This document shows, piece after piece, positions 26,101 to 39,025 of a stretch of 64,000 bases of DNA; within the stretch, counting starts at the first letter, position 1; each line of letters starts with the position of its first letter. The position numbers and the translations under genes were made by a program. Where the stretch lies: assembly GCA_030248215.1 (NCBI GenBank), contig JASANG010000426.1, forward strand, positions 62,001 through 126,000, read 5' to 3'. The DNA is from Enoplolaimus lenunculus. Its lineage: Eukaryota > Nematoda > Enoplea > Enoplida > Thoracostomopsidae. The notes under the pieces were generated by a model. The model worked only from the letters and a program-made list of their open reading frames with translations, was not told the DNA's origin and made no database searches.

Positions 26101-29100
26101 CTGTAAAAGCCCCTGATATATCTAAATATATTAATCCTACTTTTTGTATCCGTACGGAAACTACAATATTTACGGACATTGACATATATACTGTTTTAGA
26201 AATTCAAGCCACCTGATTACGTTGATTTGGTTGAAAAACGTCAAGACGAGCGGAAGGAATTGCTAGATAAGCTTAAATGGGACTGTGCTAATACAACAAT
26301 GGTGAAACGAAGTAAAATATATATTTATTTTGGTGTTAAAGTTTTATCGGGCAAAGCCACTTTCATGGCTTGCGCTAGGTTGGAAAGGAAGATTTTCTCT
26401 CTTCACAGTGGCAGTGCAAAACATGCTTCGAAATCGTTGTATTCATTTTATGCACGATTCCGTTTTGAACCCTTAAAAGCTCGACTATTGGCATTGCATT
26501 TATCAAACGTTTTTGATGAGTCGCATTAATTCACGCAGTGTTAGAAATGTGTTCTGTTATGTTTATCTGCACGAGAGAACTGGTGTTAATGCACACGGCT
26601 TTACAAAGAATGCTGCATAAGCAGGTTTTACCATCGCGACCTATGTTTTCCCCGCCGTTCGAGCATGAGCGGGAAAAAGAACATATTTAGAAATATATTT
26701 TTTGGCTGAATTACAAATCGTAAACACTTAATCAAATTTCACCTAAAAGTTCGCTTAGTTAATTCTGCTGTCTAAATAAAGTGTTTCTATTAGGAAACTT
26801 GTTATAATGCTAACAAGATTGTAAACAACATGCTTCCAATGAACATATATCAGAGAAAATGGAGAATTTGACTTTTTCTGGTAAAGTAGAATAGCTTTTT
26901 AGTACATTTGGAACTTGTGCCTTCGGCAGGGTGCCAACAAATGTTCGGATTCGGTTGTGAAAACACCGAATCCAACAATGTTCGGCAACATGTTTTTCAG
27001 TTTTGAGCAGTAAAATTTTTAAATCAAAACTGAGGTTCGGGTACGAAATATTAACGTTTAAAAGTTATGCGGCTGGCATTGCGTTGATATTTTTTGAAAC
27101 AAATTATAGATATAACTGAAATTTGCATCATGTAAGATTCGGATTCGGATTCGCAAATTAGCAATGGATTCGAATTCGGATTTGGATTTAGTCAAATCGT
27201 GGATTGGCGGTACCGAAAAAGAAATCAAATGAAATTTATTGCGATTGTTCAGAAATGCAACGCAAGTGACTAAATAAGGCTATGTTAAAACTTGGTTTAT
27301 GTTGTACTGTAGTTGTAATTCAAGATTACAGGAATCATTAAGTCAGTTTCTATAATTAATTGGTATATAAATGGCCTTGAATTAGGCGCAAATGGTAATG
27401 TGCACAGTTGCTTGTAAGGTAATAATGGGAAGATAACCTATTTCCTAAATAAGAAACTTGTTATTTTTAACGTTAATAGTGCTTTGACGTGCACTAATCT
27501 CAACTTGTTTTTGACTCGCATCTAAATGTTGTCAACAGAAAATAGCCGGATATCCACGCCCAGAAGACAAAACTTAGTGTTACACAATACAATATAACAC
27601 AGTCGCATTTTTTCTGATAATCCATGATCAATGTAACGCCAGCAGTATGATTTTGAAGTATTAAAATGTTTTTAGTTTTTGTTGCGTAACGCTGATTTTA
27701 AGAGTGTTTCAATGAAATTTTGTGTGAATAACGAGACATTAGTCGTCTACCTGTTTTAGCGCATCTAGACGTCTGAAAGTTAAAAATTCAGCAAAAAGTA
27801 CGGTTTTTCCCACAAGTACTTTTTTGATTTGAGGGTTTTCCCACCGATATTTGTGCAGTTTCTCAACCGAGCTAAAGCATAATTTATTGCACTACGGTTT
27901 AGAAAATTTTGTGAGATTTTGCACCGCACTATAATAGAAATTTTAGCAGCATGTTTTTTATTTTGTTAGAATTTGTATTCAAGAGGTACTAGTTACCTAT
28001 TAAGAATTATTGTTAAAACTTAATCAGCAACTAGGTTCGTTATTTTCGTGTACTTGGTTTCTGTCTGGACGCTTACACAAACTTGTGTACAGCTTTCAGT
28101 CTGTTATAGTTTGCTTCAGCTCAAAGCTTTTACATGCTGAATGTCGAATCTTATTGTACACCAGACAGTGGGTACCAATTTCCAGCTGAAATTTCAATGA
28201 TTGAGTATAATGTTGGGAATGGAGTCATGCGTGAATGGTCAACGTTTATTAAACCGCCAGGTATATATTTCAGCAGTTTCTAAGTTAGTGTTTTAGCAAT
28301 GTGACGCTTACTGATACAATGTTGATTCGAGTTTTTGTGAAATAATTCAATAGATATTTTAGTGTAATTTAACACGGCTAGAAAATATTAATTGGCTTTT
28401 GCTTGTTATTAAATAGTTTGTAGGCTGATAGCAAATTTTGAGAGATAATGGGTTATGGGTGCGGTTAAGACTGCAACTGCTGGAACTAACACCTTCGAAT
28501 AGTTATTCATGTATCATCCTTTACAGCTTTTGCATTAGTAGTAGTCGTTTTAGAACCGCCACTTATTGATAGTGAATGGATGACGCTTGCCAAATTGAAA
28601 TGTAAGTGTTTATTTTTAGTGTGCAACCGTGTATCAGATTATAATTCCCGTTACGTGTTTAATGTTTTCATCGTTTGCTTGTAGGCTTTTGATGACTTAA
28701 GTAGTGTCTTTTGTTTTTATGATGTATGTTTTACGACAGTATTAGAAACCTAACACTGAAGGCATTACGACAATGTTGTCTTCAAATTGTATACATCTGA
28801 TGTGCACAGGTTTTGCATTTTACATCATCATCATCCGTAATTCGATGCACCAGTAAGCATACAACTGAACCTTACATGTCCATAATATATACTTTATCCA
28901 GGTGCGGGAACTGTGAATTTAAGCGGCACTTGGTCGGTAGTTACACGAACTGTTTGCATGCATCTTCTTTACAGACGCTAGAATTTAAATCGTAGAGTTA
29001 TTTTCCTTAATGGGAAGTTGTTGAAAGCCAGTTTTAGAAAATACATTTAACCACTTCTTTCTCTCACGGGTGGGTTGCAGGACTGTTCGGGAAACTCGAC

Positions 29101-32100
29101 GCCGCTCTCGTGACGTGCGTTGCTGCCGTCAAGTCAGAGCACTGCCGTTAAATTTCAGAGAACGACGTTATTTGTTTTCTAACATTCACTGCAAAATATC
29201 GTTCAATTTTACCCCGGTTCGCATATAACCCGCATGTCTTGCGGACGGTAAAAATGAAAAATATTTTTCAAACGTAATTTCTTTTACTTGACTGTGCCCC
29301 GTCAAGAAGTTTTTACGTCACCCAGTTTATATAAATATCCGCTATGTGTAGTCGCTTTACCTATTTAAGGTGAACGCATTTTATACATTCCGTCTCCGGA
29401 AATGTGCCACGCCGCATGGCGAGATTATCCGAACTTTGAACAGTATCCTCCATTGTCAGTTATGCAATCGGTATTTCAATTTCTTAACGTCGGTGCCAGC
29501 AATTCAAGTTCAAAACCGCCGATCATATATGTGCGGTCAAGCAAATTTCAAGAAGTCTTATTTGCGTTGTACTATTTGAAATTTAAAACAAGTGAGCATG
29601 GTTCAAGTATTTGTAATGTTATTTGTAAAAATAGAAGGAATACTCTGGGATTTTATCGTACAATTTTTGTCATAATTTCTATTTCAATTCATTGTATCAC
29701 CCAATCTCTGAAAACTCTAAACAACTGATGGAAAAGTAGTTGAAATGCATGGAATCCTGCAAACGACAATTCAGAGCACAAGTATTTTGTGATTTTTGAG
29801 AAACTAAATATGTAACACAGAGAATAGTCCAGTTTTTATATTATAGAGTTTTGTTTGTAGATGAACCACAATATAAACTGGCTGCCAGCCGTATTCATTG
29901 CATCGAAGATTTAGCATGGGGGTTGTTAAAGTTTGCAGTTGGTGACAATTTGGAGGCCAGCGCTACACAGTCGACGATAGATGCAATGGAATCGCAATGG
30001 TTTGACGTTGCTCAAGGTGGACATCCGTTGAACGCAACGGCCGAGCTTGAAGGGGCTGGATGCGCCTACCATGAACGACTGGGTGTTCCTATATGTGCCA
30101 TGCGACATCTTAAGCGCGACGTGTATGAAATTTTATTGTTATACCAAGGTGTTATATATTAACTTTATTGAAAAAACTTTTTCATTTGCGAACGTATTCG
30201 TTCACTTGTTGCATAGCTAAACTTTTTACGTTTTGTTGGTCGAAACTTTTTTAAATTGTTCAATATTAGATTGCCAGTTGGATGCGATTTAAATTAATGG
30301 CTTAGGTAGCTGTGTTTTATGTATAATACGTATATCGACTAAAAGTATGTTAAAAATAGCTTTCTGTTCAGTGCGTGTATATATTTAATGGAGTTTTTGG
30401 GCATGGGCTTTTATTAAATGTTCAGATATACCATATCACTTCATTTGAAAAAACTGTATGATGTAAACTTTAACAACGGTGATCATTGCCCACAACATTG
30501 TGCAGCGCTGTGTGAGCAGTTCGGAGATGTAAGTCAAGTAGCCTCGTTATGTGTTCTTTTTGACAGTAATTTATTAACAAATTTTCTTATTTGGTTTTTG
30601 CACAAAATTCGTCGTATGGTTTGTGAAGGAAGAGAAACTAAATTTTTATGCGACAGTCATCCTGTGTTGCCTTCGTTAAATTTTGTTTAAGTTCTGGTTC
30701 ATTAATATCAATTATGCTTCTTAGGTTTATGCCGTAGGAAATAAAGATAGATCCCAATAAAAAGTCCTCGAGGTTTTCAGACCGTGAAATACAATATTAA
30801 TTTTGCTATACATTGTTCGATAGTCATTAACTGGCTTCTGTATTTCGATTCCATGCAGTATTGCATTATATCGTGTGAATGAGTTAAATCAACGCTCAGG
30901 GTGCCTGCGAGCTGAAAAAAAACTGAAAAAACCTGATTTTTACTAAAACACCTGAAAAAAACCTGATTTGTTCTCCATCAACAATGACATGCTCGTTGAA
31001 AATCTAACCGAAGATTCTTTAATTGCCCAGCGGCTTGTTTACGACGTGATTCATAATGCCGGTGGTCCGTTAAGCGTCGCCATTACTCCTGAGATAATGA
31101 ATTTAGTCCGCCATGCTGGACAAGCATACCGCCACGCCCTTGATGCTTAGTCAGGATTTTCAAAAGAGGGGGTCCACTTTTGATGTTGGGACGTCTACAA
31201 GAACCTGAAAAAATTTGTAAAAAAACTGAAAAAACCTTCTGACAAATTTGGCAAAAAACCTGAAAAATTGACCCTGCGGGCACCCTGAACGCTTTCTGGT
31301 ACGGATACAAGCTGCGTTTGTCAGCGCGTATTTTTTACTTAAATTTATAAATATTCTTTTTGATGTGCAACTCTATTTTGTTTCGTCATACTTACTTTAA
31401 TATCTACCTGGATGATTGGTTACAATCATTAAAACGACCAAAATCTTTTCTTTTGAGAACATTATATTAATTGTGTCATAGAAAACTTCTGAAAATGTCG
31501 CATTACAACTTGTTTGTGATTAGCATGGTATACGCGTAACAGATATTCTTATTGCAGAATTACGAATATCAACGTCTCGCGCTTAATAACAGAGCTAATG
31601 GCCGTTCTAGTTCAGCGGAGAAGAAAAAAGTCGATAAAGATAGTAAGACAAATTTTACTCAAAGCCTTTATTTCGTTTTTGTTCTTGTGTATCTTATTAG
31701 AATTAGTCAACCGAATGGGAAATTAGTGTGATCTTTGTTGATATGTAGTGCAGAAGGCTAATGTTACGCAGAGTTTCATTATATTTTGTTTCGTATCTTA
31801 GGAAATCAGTTAATCTCAATGTGAAATTGGTGTGGTTGAGATTATAGTTCAACGTGGATAGTCATTTAGGCAATGTGCTTTAAGAAGCTACTATGTGACG
31901 TTGACTGTTATGTATTTTAAGAGAAACATTCAAAAGTTCTGCAGCATAGAAAATCACAGGCCGAGTCAAACTCAGAATCGGAAGAAATTGATGCTCATGA
32001 AGGTCATGTAGGAAGCGAGCGCGCTCTACCGTGTGCCTGTGGAACACAGCCCAGGTCAAATGTAAATTTTTCAAAAAATTTTAATGTAAAAAATTTAAGC

Positions 32101-35100
32101 GGTTTTTGAGTAGTCTTTCAGTTTTATCACACATTAATATGTGCGTTATTTCAACAGCCGTACGGAGTAGTGAAAATTATTGGGTTCTCGGTGGCATTCT
32201 ATTTGGAGAAGGGGTTTGTTAAGGTGTGGGTTGAACTTAGGGAATTCTTTTGGACTGGATTGACCAGGTTAGAGGAAGATGTTGTGTCAAAAGATTTTGT
32301 ATAACAAAATACATCCCTTCGCTGTCGTACGTGTTGGAATAGCGTTCATTTAGTACATATGCAAATTTCGTGTTGATATGAAAATTTTGCTCCAGCCTCG
32401 ACAACAGTTTCTTTATTAATTTTTATAATAGACTGATTGATAAAAAGTATGACGGCTTTTTACACGAATTATTTTGTGATGCAGGGTATGTAGTTTATGT
32501 AGTTAGTTGCTTCGTTACTGTTATTAGGTACATGCTGGAAACGTAAATGATGATGCAATATCAAAGCAAATAGAACAGTTAAGCCGTCTTAGTTTGTCAC
32601 AGGTTAGCAAATTGAAGAATTTGAATAAATTAGAATTGCCTCTTGGTGTGGACGTTGTAAGGCATAGTGATATTTCTTGCTTGTATCTCGTTGTTAGTTT
32701 TTCATTAAGTTTATGCCGTTTCACCAGACGTTTTATTTTGACAGGATGTTGTGCTTTGTACCTTCATATTTTAACATGTCATGTTTCAGAAGCGCATTTA
32801 AAAAGAATATGTTTTATGGTAAGAGTATTGAGTATGATACCCCGAAACAGTCATTATTAATCTGTTTTATTAATTAATTACCATTAGGTATGTAGCTTTT
32901 TATTGATAGTTTTAGTTGTTTTAGGACGACTTAGGCAACTCCTTCCGAGCAGTCGGTATCAACGGTGCCGTGGCATCCGCTGCAGGAGCATATTCTAGCG
33001 TTCCCAGAACACCTTTTGTCAGACATGGTGCGTCCTTTGGCGCAGATGTGCTATCGGTTGGTCCTAACGACATTAGACTTCGAGCTCCGTTTTCGTCAAA
33101 TGGGCCAGCAAGGGGACTTCGTATGCCGGTACCTGGCACGCCTACAGATGCGCGTCACCCGGCTCCTGGTTTGAATCCGCCCCGGCCGTCAATGTCTCTG
33201 TATGGTGAGGGTAACGATGGATCTGAAGCCCATTTTGAAGTTGAACCAGGAAGTGCTCGGGCATCTGAAAGGCGTAATATAGCAAAGGAAAAATTGTTCA
33301 ATGCGCTTGCGCATGAGGAACAACTTGCTCAACAGATGTCTGATTCCAGTTGTAGTGTTGGATTATTAAGTCAAGGGTACAATGCTTTGCAACAACAAAA
33401 AAATACACAAAATCAAATAGATTCGAACGTGCTTTTTATTTCCCAGTCAGAGGCAACAGGTGCGCACGGAATTGACGTTGCTAAGCGCTCACGTATTGCA
33501 AATATTGCAAAAGCAAAAATTGCGCATAATACACCGTTGATGCAATCCGCAACAACGCCAGATTTTGCACTACAACAATTACTGCCGCAGCAACAGAATC
33601 AGAACATGGCTAGTCTTAGGCCACGAATGGGGCTCAGTGTGCAACAACAAAATGGTTTTGGGGCAATTTCAAGAATTGGTAACAATTCAAATTTTTCGTA
33701 CGGGTTTGGCGAGAGAGCTCTCATAGGGCCAAGGCCAGCTGCAGAACAAAAGACTGATTCTCAAATTCGAGCTTCGTTTCAATCTGCAGCATTGCAAGCA
33801 GCACGACAGACGCCAACTGATAGTTGGTTACACGGTCAACTGCAAGGTAAATTTTATTTTTTTTTAGTTTTTCATGTAGTTTTTGAGTTTAACAAAATCC
33901 TAGATTCACAACGAAATTTTGTTTATCAGGAATCACCCACTACAATAATTCAACGGTACTTTGTTGAATTCTCGACTTCAGGTCTCGGATTTAAACCACC
34001 GAGACTCAAAAAACGTGACCAAGACCTGCGAAATACCGAGACTAAGATCGAGACTCTTAATCCTGGGCATCCGGCTAATTCAAAAAACTAGTGGACAATT
34101 ATTAAAAAACTACAGAATTCTCGGAACTTTGGGACATGCTTAAGGTACCGTCTCTGTTAACGGGACCATTCCTAAAATTTCCGCAATCAGAAATTTATTT
34201 ATTATGAGTGCTATGTTGATATGTTCCATTTTCAAAACTTTATCTGGACAATGAGTTTATTCATTGTGTTGAACATATTTTTGAAAACACTCAGTATCTG
34301 TCTTCTTTCCAACCTGGCGTATCAAAATGGTTATTAGCGATTAGTGTTATTTTAAACCAATGTCTTGTTCCAATTCTTACCGAGTAAGAGTCGCGTCACA
34401 TGTTGTAAAAACGCTCCGCGCAGCATGTATTATTCTTGACGGCGTTTTTTCTGTTTGCAGTGTAATTATCACACTTCTAAAATGGTTAGGAAAATGTAAA
34501 ATTATTTTTTTAAGAATTAGTTTTATAAAAATTTATCAAAACGTGATCTAATACGTAACTCTTTTAGAGAAGAATAAAAACATTTAGGCTTAAAAATAAT
34601 GAAAATTTTTGTTTATTGGACGAAATTTGATTTCTTGATTGGCAGTATTTTTACCGGAGTAAATTGAAGTCTTTGTTAATTTGCCGCCGAATACGAATTA
34701 AAAAACGAAGTTTCTCTACACTTGAATCGATTTTAATCTGTTGCGCACGATTTACCATTTTGCAAACGTTAAATCGACTTAAAGTGCAAACGACCTTAAC
34801 TGTGAACTGGTAGAAGTTAGGAGTAAAAAATTATGGGGTTGCCAAACTGATTTTTTAGTTGTGAACAGTGTTTACTGACGTCTGGGTTAATTGAAAAATA
34901 GGAATGATTTTATAAAGTTGTGAATCAAAATTGTACGCATGTTTTCTTGTAGGGCCTTCATTACGCTCACCCACAGCGCTTAGCGGCCCTATTAGGCCAG
35001 CAACTAGATATAGTGGTTGTGCCGACACGGACGGACTTCGGCATACTTTGGGGCACGGTAAGACATAAAAAGCACATATATACGATTACTTTTAATTTTT

Positions 35101-35510
35101 TTCAATTTTAACTTGGTTAATGAAGTGTTGAGCCCTGTAATGGAACTATAATTGTTGAACGAAAGTATTTGTGTTTGTTCAAAATATTCAGTTTGCGTAT
35201 CGATAACGCTTTGTTTTCGATATACAATACATTCCCTGACACTTGTGGCGTCTAATTTTGTACGAAAAATAGTTTTGCGAAAAATAGTTTTGCTGCGTCA
35301 GAATGATTTGTGTTCCGCATTTGCCCTTGTGTTTTGTCAAAAGAACTTTCTGAGATTACAGTGATACACAAAATTAAGTGTAGTAAGATCATGGTTGAAG
35401 CTTTGTGTTGAAAAAGCGATATAGTGAAGGTACTGTTTTGCGATTGTATTATGCGTAACGAATTGATACGTATTTTTTATGTCTCAGGACGAGCAAGAAA
35501 CATGCCATAA
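23193..35510 (+). CDS. MAEL: Maelstrom, piRNA-pathway protein (HMG box + MAEL domain)
   Basis: Maelstrom acts in germ cells in pi-body/nuage and nucleus for piRNA-guided transposon silencing. Exons: 23193-23330, 24682-24882, 26200-26311, 28120-28260, 28527-28601, 29370-29591, 29861-30148, 30506-30528, 31558-31642, 31922-32061, 32528-32602, 32925-33846, 34953-35057 and 35488-35510; phases fit and sum to 2550 nt (849 residues). Residues 1-75 are the HMG box (MPKNKGYTKPNAFLLFLQEV, then DFPAEMKEFYKETAKSLR). The MAEL domain (RNase H-like fold) follows: FPAEISMIEYNVGNGVMREW, HAAWRDYPNFEQYPPLSVMQ, PPIIYVRS, IEDLAWGLLKFAVGDN and CAYHERLG. About 400 further residues are disordered and rich in Q, N, S and P; human MAEL is only about 434. 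Weak points are exon 5 (see findings), the 23 nt exon 8, whose true start may be upstream, and the last two exons, which rest on splice consensus alone. An AG lies 8 bp before the ATG. Confidence 0.92.
23445..24440 (+). mobile_element. Dispersed repeat with TCCG-tract head, copy 1 (with nested insertion)
   Basis: Starts ttttgtactctggggtcgaa and ends at gttcgagcttcgctcagtaaatgtag. Between lie a tccgtccg tract, the line aacggctgaaaccgattttg and several units of the AT-rich repeat also present at 1-780, here in the opposite orientation. Compared with copy 2 at 25105-25585, this copy has about 290 extra bases (roughly 23465-23755) after the shared ggtcgaaaggtg, including a tRNA-like sequence. It lies in MAEL intron 1. 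No coding capacity; the class is unknown. Confidence 0.7.
23495..23577 (-). repeat. tRNA-derived sequence nested in a repeat
   Basis: The minus strand reads ggcggcgtggttcagtagat (A-box region), an anticodon loop TTGATAA (anticodon GAT, Ile) and gagttcgcaacctc in the B-box position. The B box is mutated and the arms pair poorly, so this is probably a SINE head or tRNA pseudogene. It falls within the segment missing from the sister copy at 25105. Confidence 0.45.
25105..25585 (+). mobile_element. Dispersed repeat with TCCG-tract head, copy 2
   Basis: Same element as 23445-24440 without the inserted block: ttttgtactctggggtcgaa, a (tccgtccgtctg) tract, aacggctgaaccgattttga, AT-rich units, then gttcgagctttgttcaatac. 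Located in MAEL intron 2 in the same orientation as copy 1. It is shorter in the AT-rich part. Confidence 0.7.
25975..26105. mobile_element. Small hAT-like element, ccgaga word
   Basis: Iterated gagacc/ctcgg words (ccgagacctagaccagaagt, then ctcggcctcagattcggtct and gaccgagaccgcccg) in MAEL intron 2. It resembles the elements at 33930-34075 and 54203-54600. The termini are not sharply defined here. Confidence 0.45.
26930..27215. mobile_element. hAT-like element, gattcg word
   Basis: Begins ggcagggtgccaacaaatgt followed by ggattcggtt, and ends with runs of gattcggattcggattcg and aattcggattt. The cagggtgcc start is the hAT-type terminus seen on other elements here. It lies in MAEL intron 3. 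Confidence 0.5.
30893..31287. mobile_element. hAT-like element with an internal coding-like fragment
   Basis: Perfect terminal pair cagggtgcc ... ggcaccctg, with subterminal ctgaaaaaacctga words at both ends. Inside, 30968-31150 plus is an intact frame (FSINNDMLVENLTEDSLIAQ, then RLVYDVIHNAGGPLSVAITP, ending ARHALDA-like before a stop) that looks like real protein, possibly from the autonomous partner. It lies in the MAEL intron between the exons at 30506 and 31558. Confidence 0.65.
33930..34075. mobile_element. Small hAT-like element, ccgagac word
   Basis: Iterated ccgagac/gtctcgg words (tctcggatttaaaccaccga, accgagactaagatcgagac) follow the donor at 33846 in a MAEL intron. Reading-through of the exon into this stretch creates a false extension of the MAEL frame. 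Confidence 0.5.
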
Positions 35511-35837
35511 AGCAAGCTGTGGAATTATTACTACTACGGTGAAATCTTAGAAGTTATTTAGAAAGGAAATATGTATTAAAGCGAGCTATGAAATGTTTAC
35601 TATTACGTCGAAGTGTTTAAAGTTGATTAAACAATATCGGTTCTTACTAGCAGTAGTCAATTGAATGTTTATTTTGTTGTGTAAATTTGCTTTTAAAACT
35701 AGTATATAATTAAAACGCGTCACGTTCTATACTTTAGTTTATTGCTTGGAAGTAGTGCAACCACCACGTACCTATAACATTATGAAAACAAATTCTGTAT
35801 TCAAACGTGAGTTAAAATATTGAACCACATTCCTGTA

Positions 35838-35960
35838 CTGCAAAACATGGTGAGTCAAATTGACTCTCTCCGAAATAGGTTTTTTCGGACTACACAAACT
35901 GACTCATATTCGACTCCGCCAGAGTCAAATACGACTTACTGGTCATCAAACGAAAAAAAA
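35838..35960. mobile_element. Palindromic MITE, single-arm copy
   Basis: Reads ctgcaaaacatggtgagtca, then attgactctctccgaaatag and ttcgactccgccagagtcaa, matching the arm sequence of the 200 bp palindrome at 10202-10401. The second arm is replaced by unrelated DNA. Confidence 0.65.
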
Positions 35961-36169
35961 CTCAATTCATCTCAGCGCGTAGGTTTTACGCAGAAATATA
36001 CATGTAAAAACAAAAATTGCTGAACTGTTGAAAACAGATTTTGAGTTCCGCTCCGTTGTAGTGCATAGAAGATCACAAAAAGTGAAAGTATTCAAGTCTT
36101 AAAAATTAAAATTTAATTGAAAGGAGATTATGAGGAGCCAAATTCGCATTATGTCCAGATATATTAAAA

Positions 36170-36300
36170 CTAGAGCCGGCCATGGACAAATAGAACTTTT
36201 ACACGCCTCCTTTGCGTAAAAACACACGTCTAAAACAAAACTTAGTCTAATTAAATCCCAAGCAAAAGTTAGTCTAAAATTTAAGCCTAGTATATTTCAG
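36170..36300. mobile_element. MITE remnant, CCTAAG family
   Basis: Contains acaaaacttagtctaattaa, cccaagcaaaagttagtcta and atttaagcctagtatatttc, matching the interior of the copies at 4378 and 62050. The terminal repeats are degraded. Confidence 0.45.
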
Positions 36301-38219
36301 TTTAGTGTGAAGGCGTGCACTATCGGATGCAGAGGGGGTGTATAAACACGCCTCTCGTCAGAATTTTTCTTGTAATAAAATGATCACAGAAAGTTTTCTG
36401 TAAGAAATTATATGGTCCCTACATTACAATTCTCCCCCTCAGAAAATTTTTTGGTGAAAAATTGCGTTTCAAAACATTTACGAGCCTTCCCCCGTAAGAA
36501 ATCTCTGCATCCGCTGATGAACGCGGGGCACCACCGAAAGTAATATGAGCTGATGTTTGTGTGATTAAGCGTCAGTATGTTTCAATATGGTTCTTTCTTC
36601 TTGGAACATAAAACTACTCAAGTAATATAGTTCGAGGAAAGGGTGACAGTCGATAGAATCGGAGACATACCAAATCGACTCAATTTCAGGTGGCCAACGC
36701 AAGTATTTATTAGTCAGTCGCAATCTAAAGAATCGAATACCCAGCACTATTGAAGCAGTTGCATAATAAACAACTATTTTTAGATTTGTATGTTTTACGC
36801 TTTTATAGCAGCCAGCTTGTGGGTGAGGGTTCTTCCCTTAGAGCAACAAGTTAAAACAAGTGCTTGAGAAACAAGAATTGAGGTTCAAAAAACCAAAAAA
36901 CGCAAAATCGAGTTTCGGATACCCGAAACAAAAACTTTAATTTCGGACATCCGGCATTGTCGGATATCCGGATACGAATAAATATCCGATGCCCATAACT
37001 AACGGTGAGAGTGTTAAAATTTCGAGTTGTAATGTTTTGTTTATTTTTGTACTTCAAAAAGTGCCAGTCACTTTTTGCTGGCCAGTGTTGGGCACCGGAA
37101 AAATACCAACGGAAAAACAGGGTTTTCCCGATGGTGCTAAAAACGGAAAACGTTTATTAGGTATAATCTCTGTAAATTACTCGCAAAACAGCGACAAAAC
37201 ATGTCAGAAATTGTGAGAAATTGGATTTTCGCATGTTCCCGTCATCGCGAACGCTGACTTACGGGGAGGAATCAGTGCGGAACCAGGAAACTCTAAAATG
37301 TGGGGGCGCACGAGATGTGGTGGAATATTCGCGAGTAAAGCGAGCCAGAAACCAAATACTTACCATTTTAGCACTAAACCTTTAAATTATAAAATCCTGG
37401 TTCCCCCAATTGGATCCGCCATATAGAGGAATAGTTGGTTACATGCCTCTCATAAACCTCTGGAAAGATTAGGAAACACATGCTTACAGGTTCTAAACTC
37501 AACGGCACTTTTCTAAAGCTACGGTGGCTCCTCAGAAGTAGACGCCGTGTGAGTACAGTTATTTCTCCTCTCGCCCCAGCAGTCCTACGGTTTTATTTTT
37601 CACATTGCAAAAAACTACAAATCCTGTTTGCAGATTTTTTTGCCGGAATCAACCCCGCAAGTTTGTGGCCATATGTAGCTGAAATATATATGCACATTTT
37701 TATGTGTATTATGACAGCACACTACCTTAATAAGAGGGGGTCCCCATTTTGAGTCCCAATCAATAGGAGTCCGTATCCCTAATAAGAGTCCGTAAGCGGA
37801 TAGAGTCCCTAAACCCAAATTAGAGTCCATAAATGTGAATTATCCCTAACTGTAGCACATAAATGACTCCAGGACCAAAAAATTTGAGTTCAAAACTTTA
37901 AAGCGGTGGGCTCAACACTTTTCTAAGGGCGGCCAAAACGTTTGCTTAGAAATATGCTTAATCTACTGCTACGCCACTAAAAGTAAACATTGGCCGTTTG
38001 CTCTGGGACCGTGGAACAAGTCAGCTGTAGCACGGCTTGAAACACTTTGCAGCTTAAAATAAGTCTTTCGTTTCCAGCATAGAGTCCCTCCATCCGCTAC
38101 ACACACTGGCACCAGACGTCATACACCCATGTTTCATTGCTCGAAGCGCGCGGCTCGAGTTAAGCAACGTAAACCGACCGCAATGTGTATGTTGCAGCTA
38201 CTTCTAGTGCCAACCTCTC

Positions 38220-39025
38220 TTATCAGGTTTTGGGAACCATCGGTTTCGGGTGAAGTACAGAAGAAAAGGCTGAAAACGCCTAAAAAGCAAGGTTTCCGAA
38301 AAAATTTGGGTTCCGATTCCGACTGCCTTGTATTCCGATTCCGGAATTCCGATTTTTCGGTTATGAGTTTTTAAGCCGATTGAAGTTAAATTTTGCTTAT
38401 TTTTTCGTTTGTTTTTGTTAGTATAAGTATTCTCAGTATTTCGTTGATTTTCAAAATGTGACTGTAATTGAAAAATTTAAGCTCTACCTTTAAACGAATG
38501 ACAAAATCTAAACTTAAAATTCTACTTCATAGCGGCAAGCAGTGATGTTAGCCCCACTAGTTCTCAAATATATAGCTCGATATTTGGTTCAACAGTATTC
38601 TTACTGCAGTGAAAACGACGCTTCGTTGAATTGGTTAATTTTCATAAATTCTGGTTCCTGTTTGTTATTCATGATTTCATAAGACTTCATATTTAAAGTT
38701 TTCAAATGCTCAAAATGCTTAACTGCATTTAAACTTAAAGGCAAGTTGTTCCTGTGCTTTGAGAATTGACAGGCTGCTCTTAGAATTGGCAGTCCTCCAT
38801 TAAAATCATAATTTTACAGGTTGGTAGATCGGTAATACAGTCAGCTATACAAGTAATTTTTACTGAAACTGTGAACAATACAGACAAACATACTGCAACA
38901 AAAAGTCAAAAGTCATACACTTTAGTTTTTGCTATAATTACTAAACTTAAATTCCGATTCCGTTTCCGACAAAAAATTTGATTCCGATTCCGCTTCCGAC
39001 AAAATTTACTTCTGCTTGGAACCCT
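38220..39025. mobile_element. hAT-like element, cgattccg word
   Basis: The left part has gggaaccatcggtttcgggt and then gttccgattccgactgcctt; the right part has repeated attccgattccgcttccgac and ends tggaaccctgct. Left and right ends are inverted relative to each other (ggttttgggaacc / ggaaccctg). About 600 bp of AT-rich filler lies between. No transposase frame. Confidence 0.5.

Noticed and set aside
32965-33174. Alternative plus-strand frame overlapping the large MAEL exon
   Set aside because: The MAEL frame continues from exon 32528-32602 in phase and runs 922 nt to a donor; this one is a shadow.
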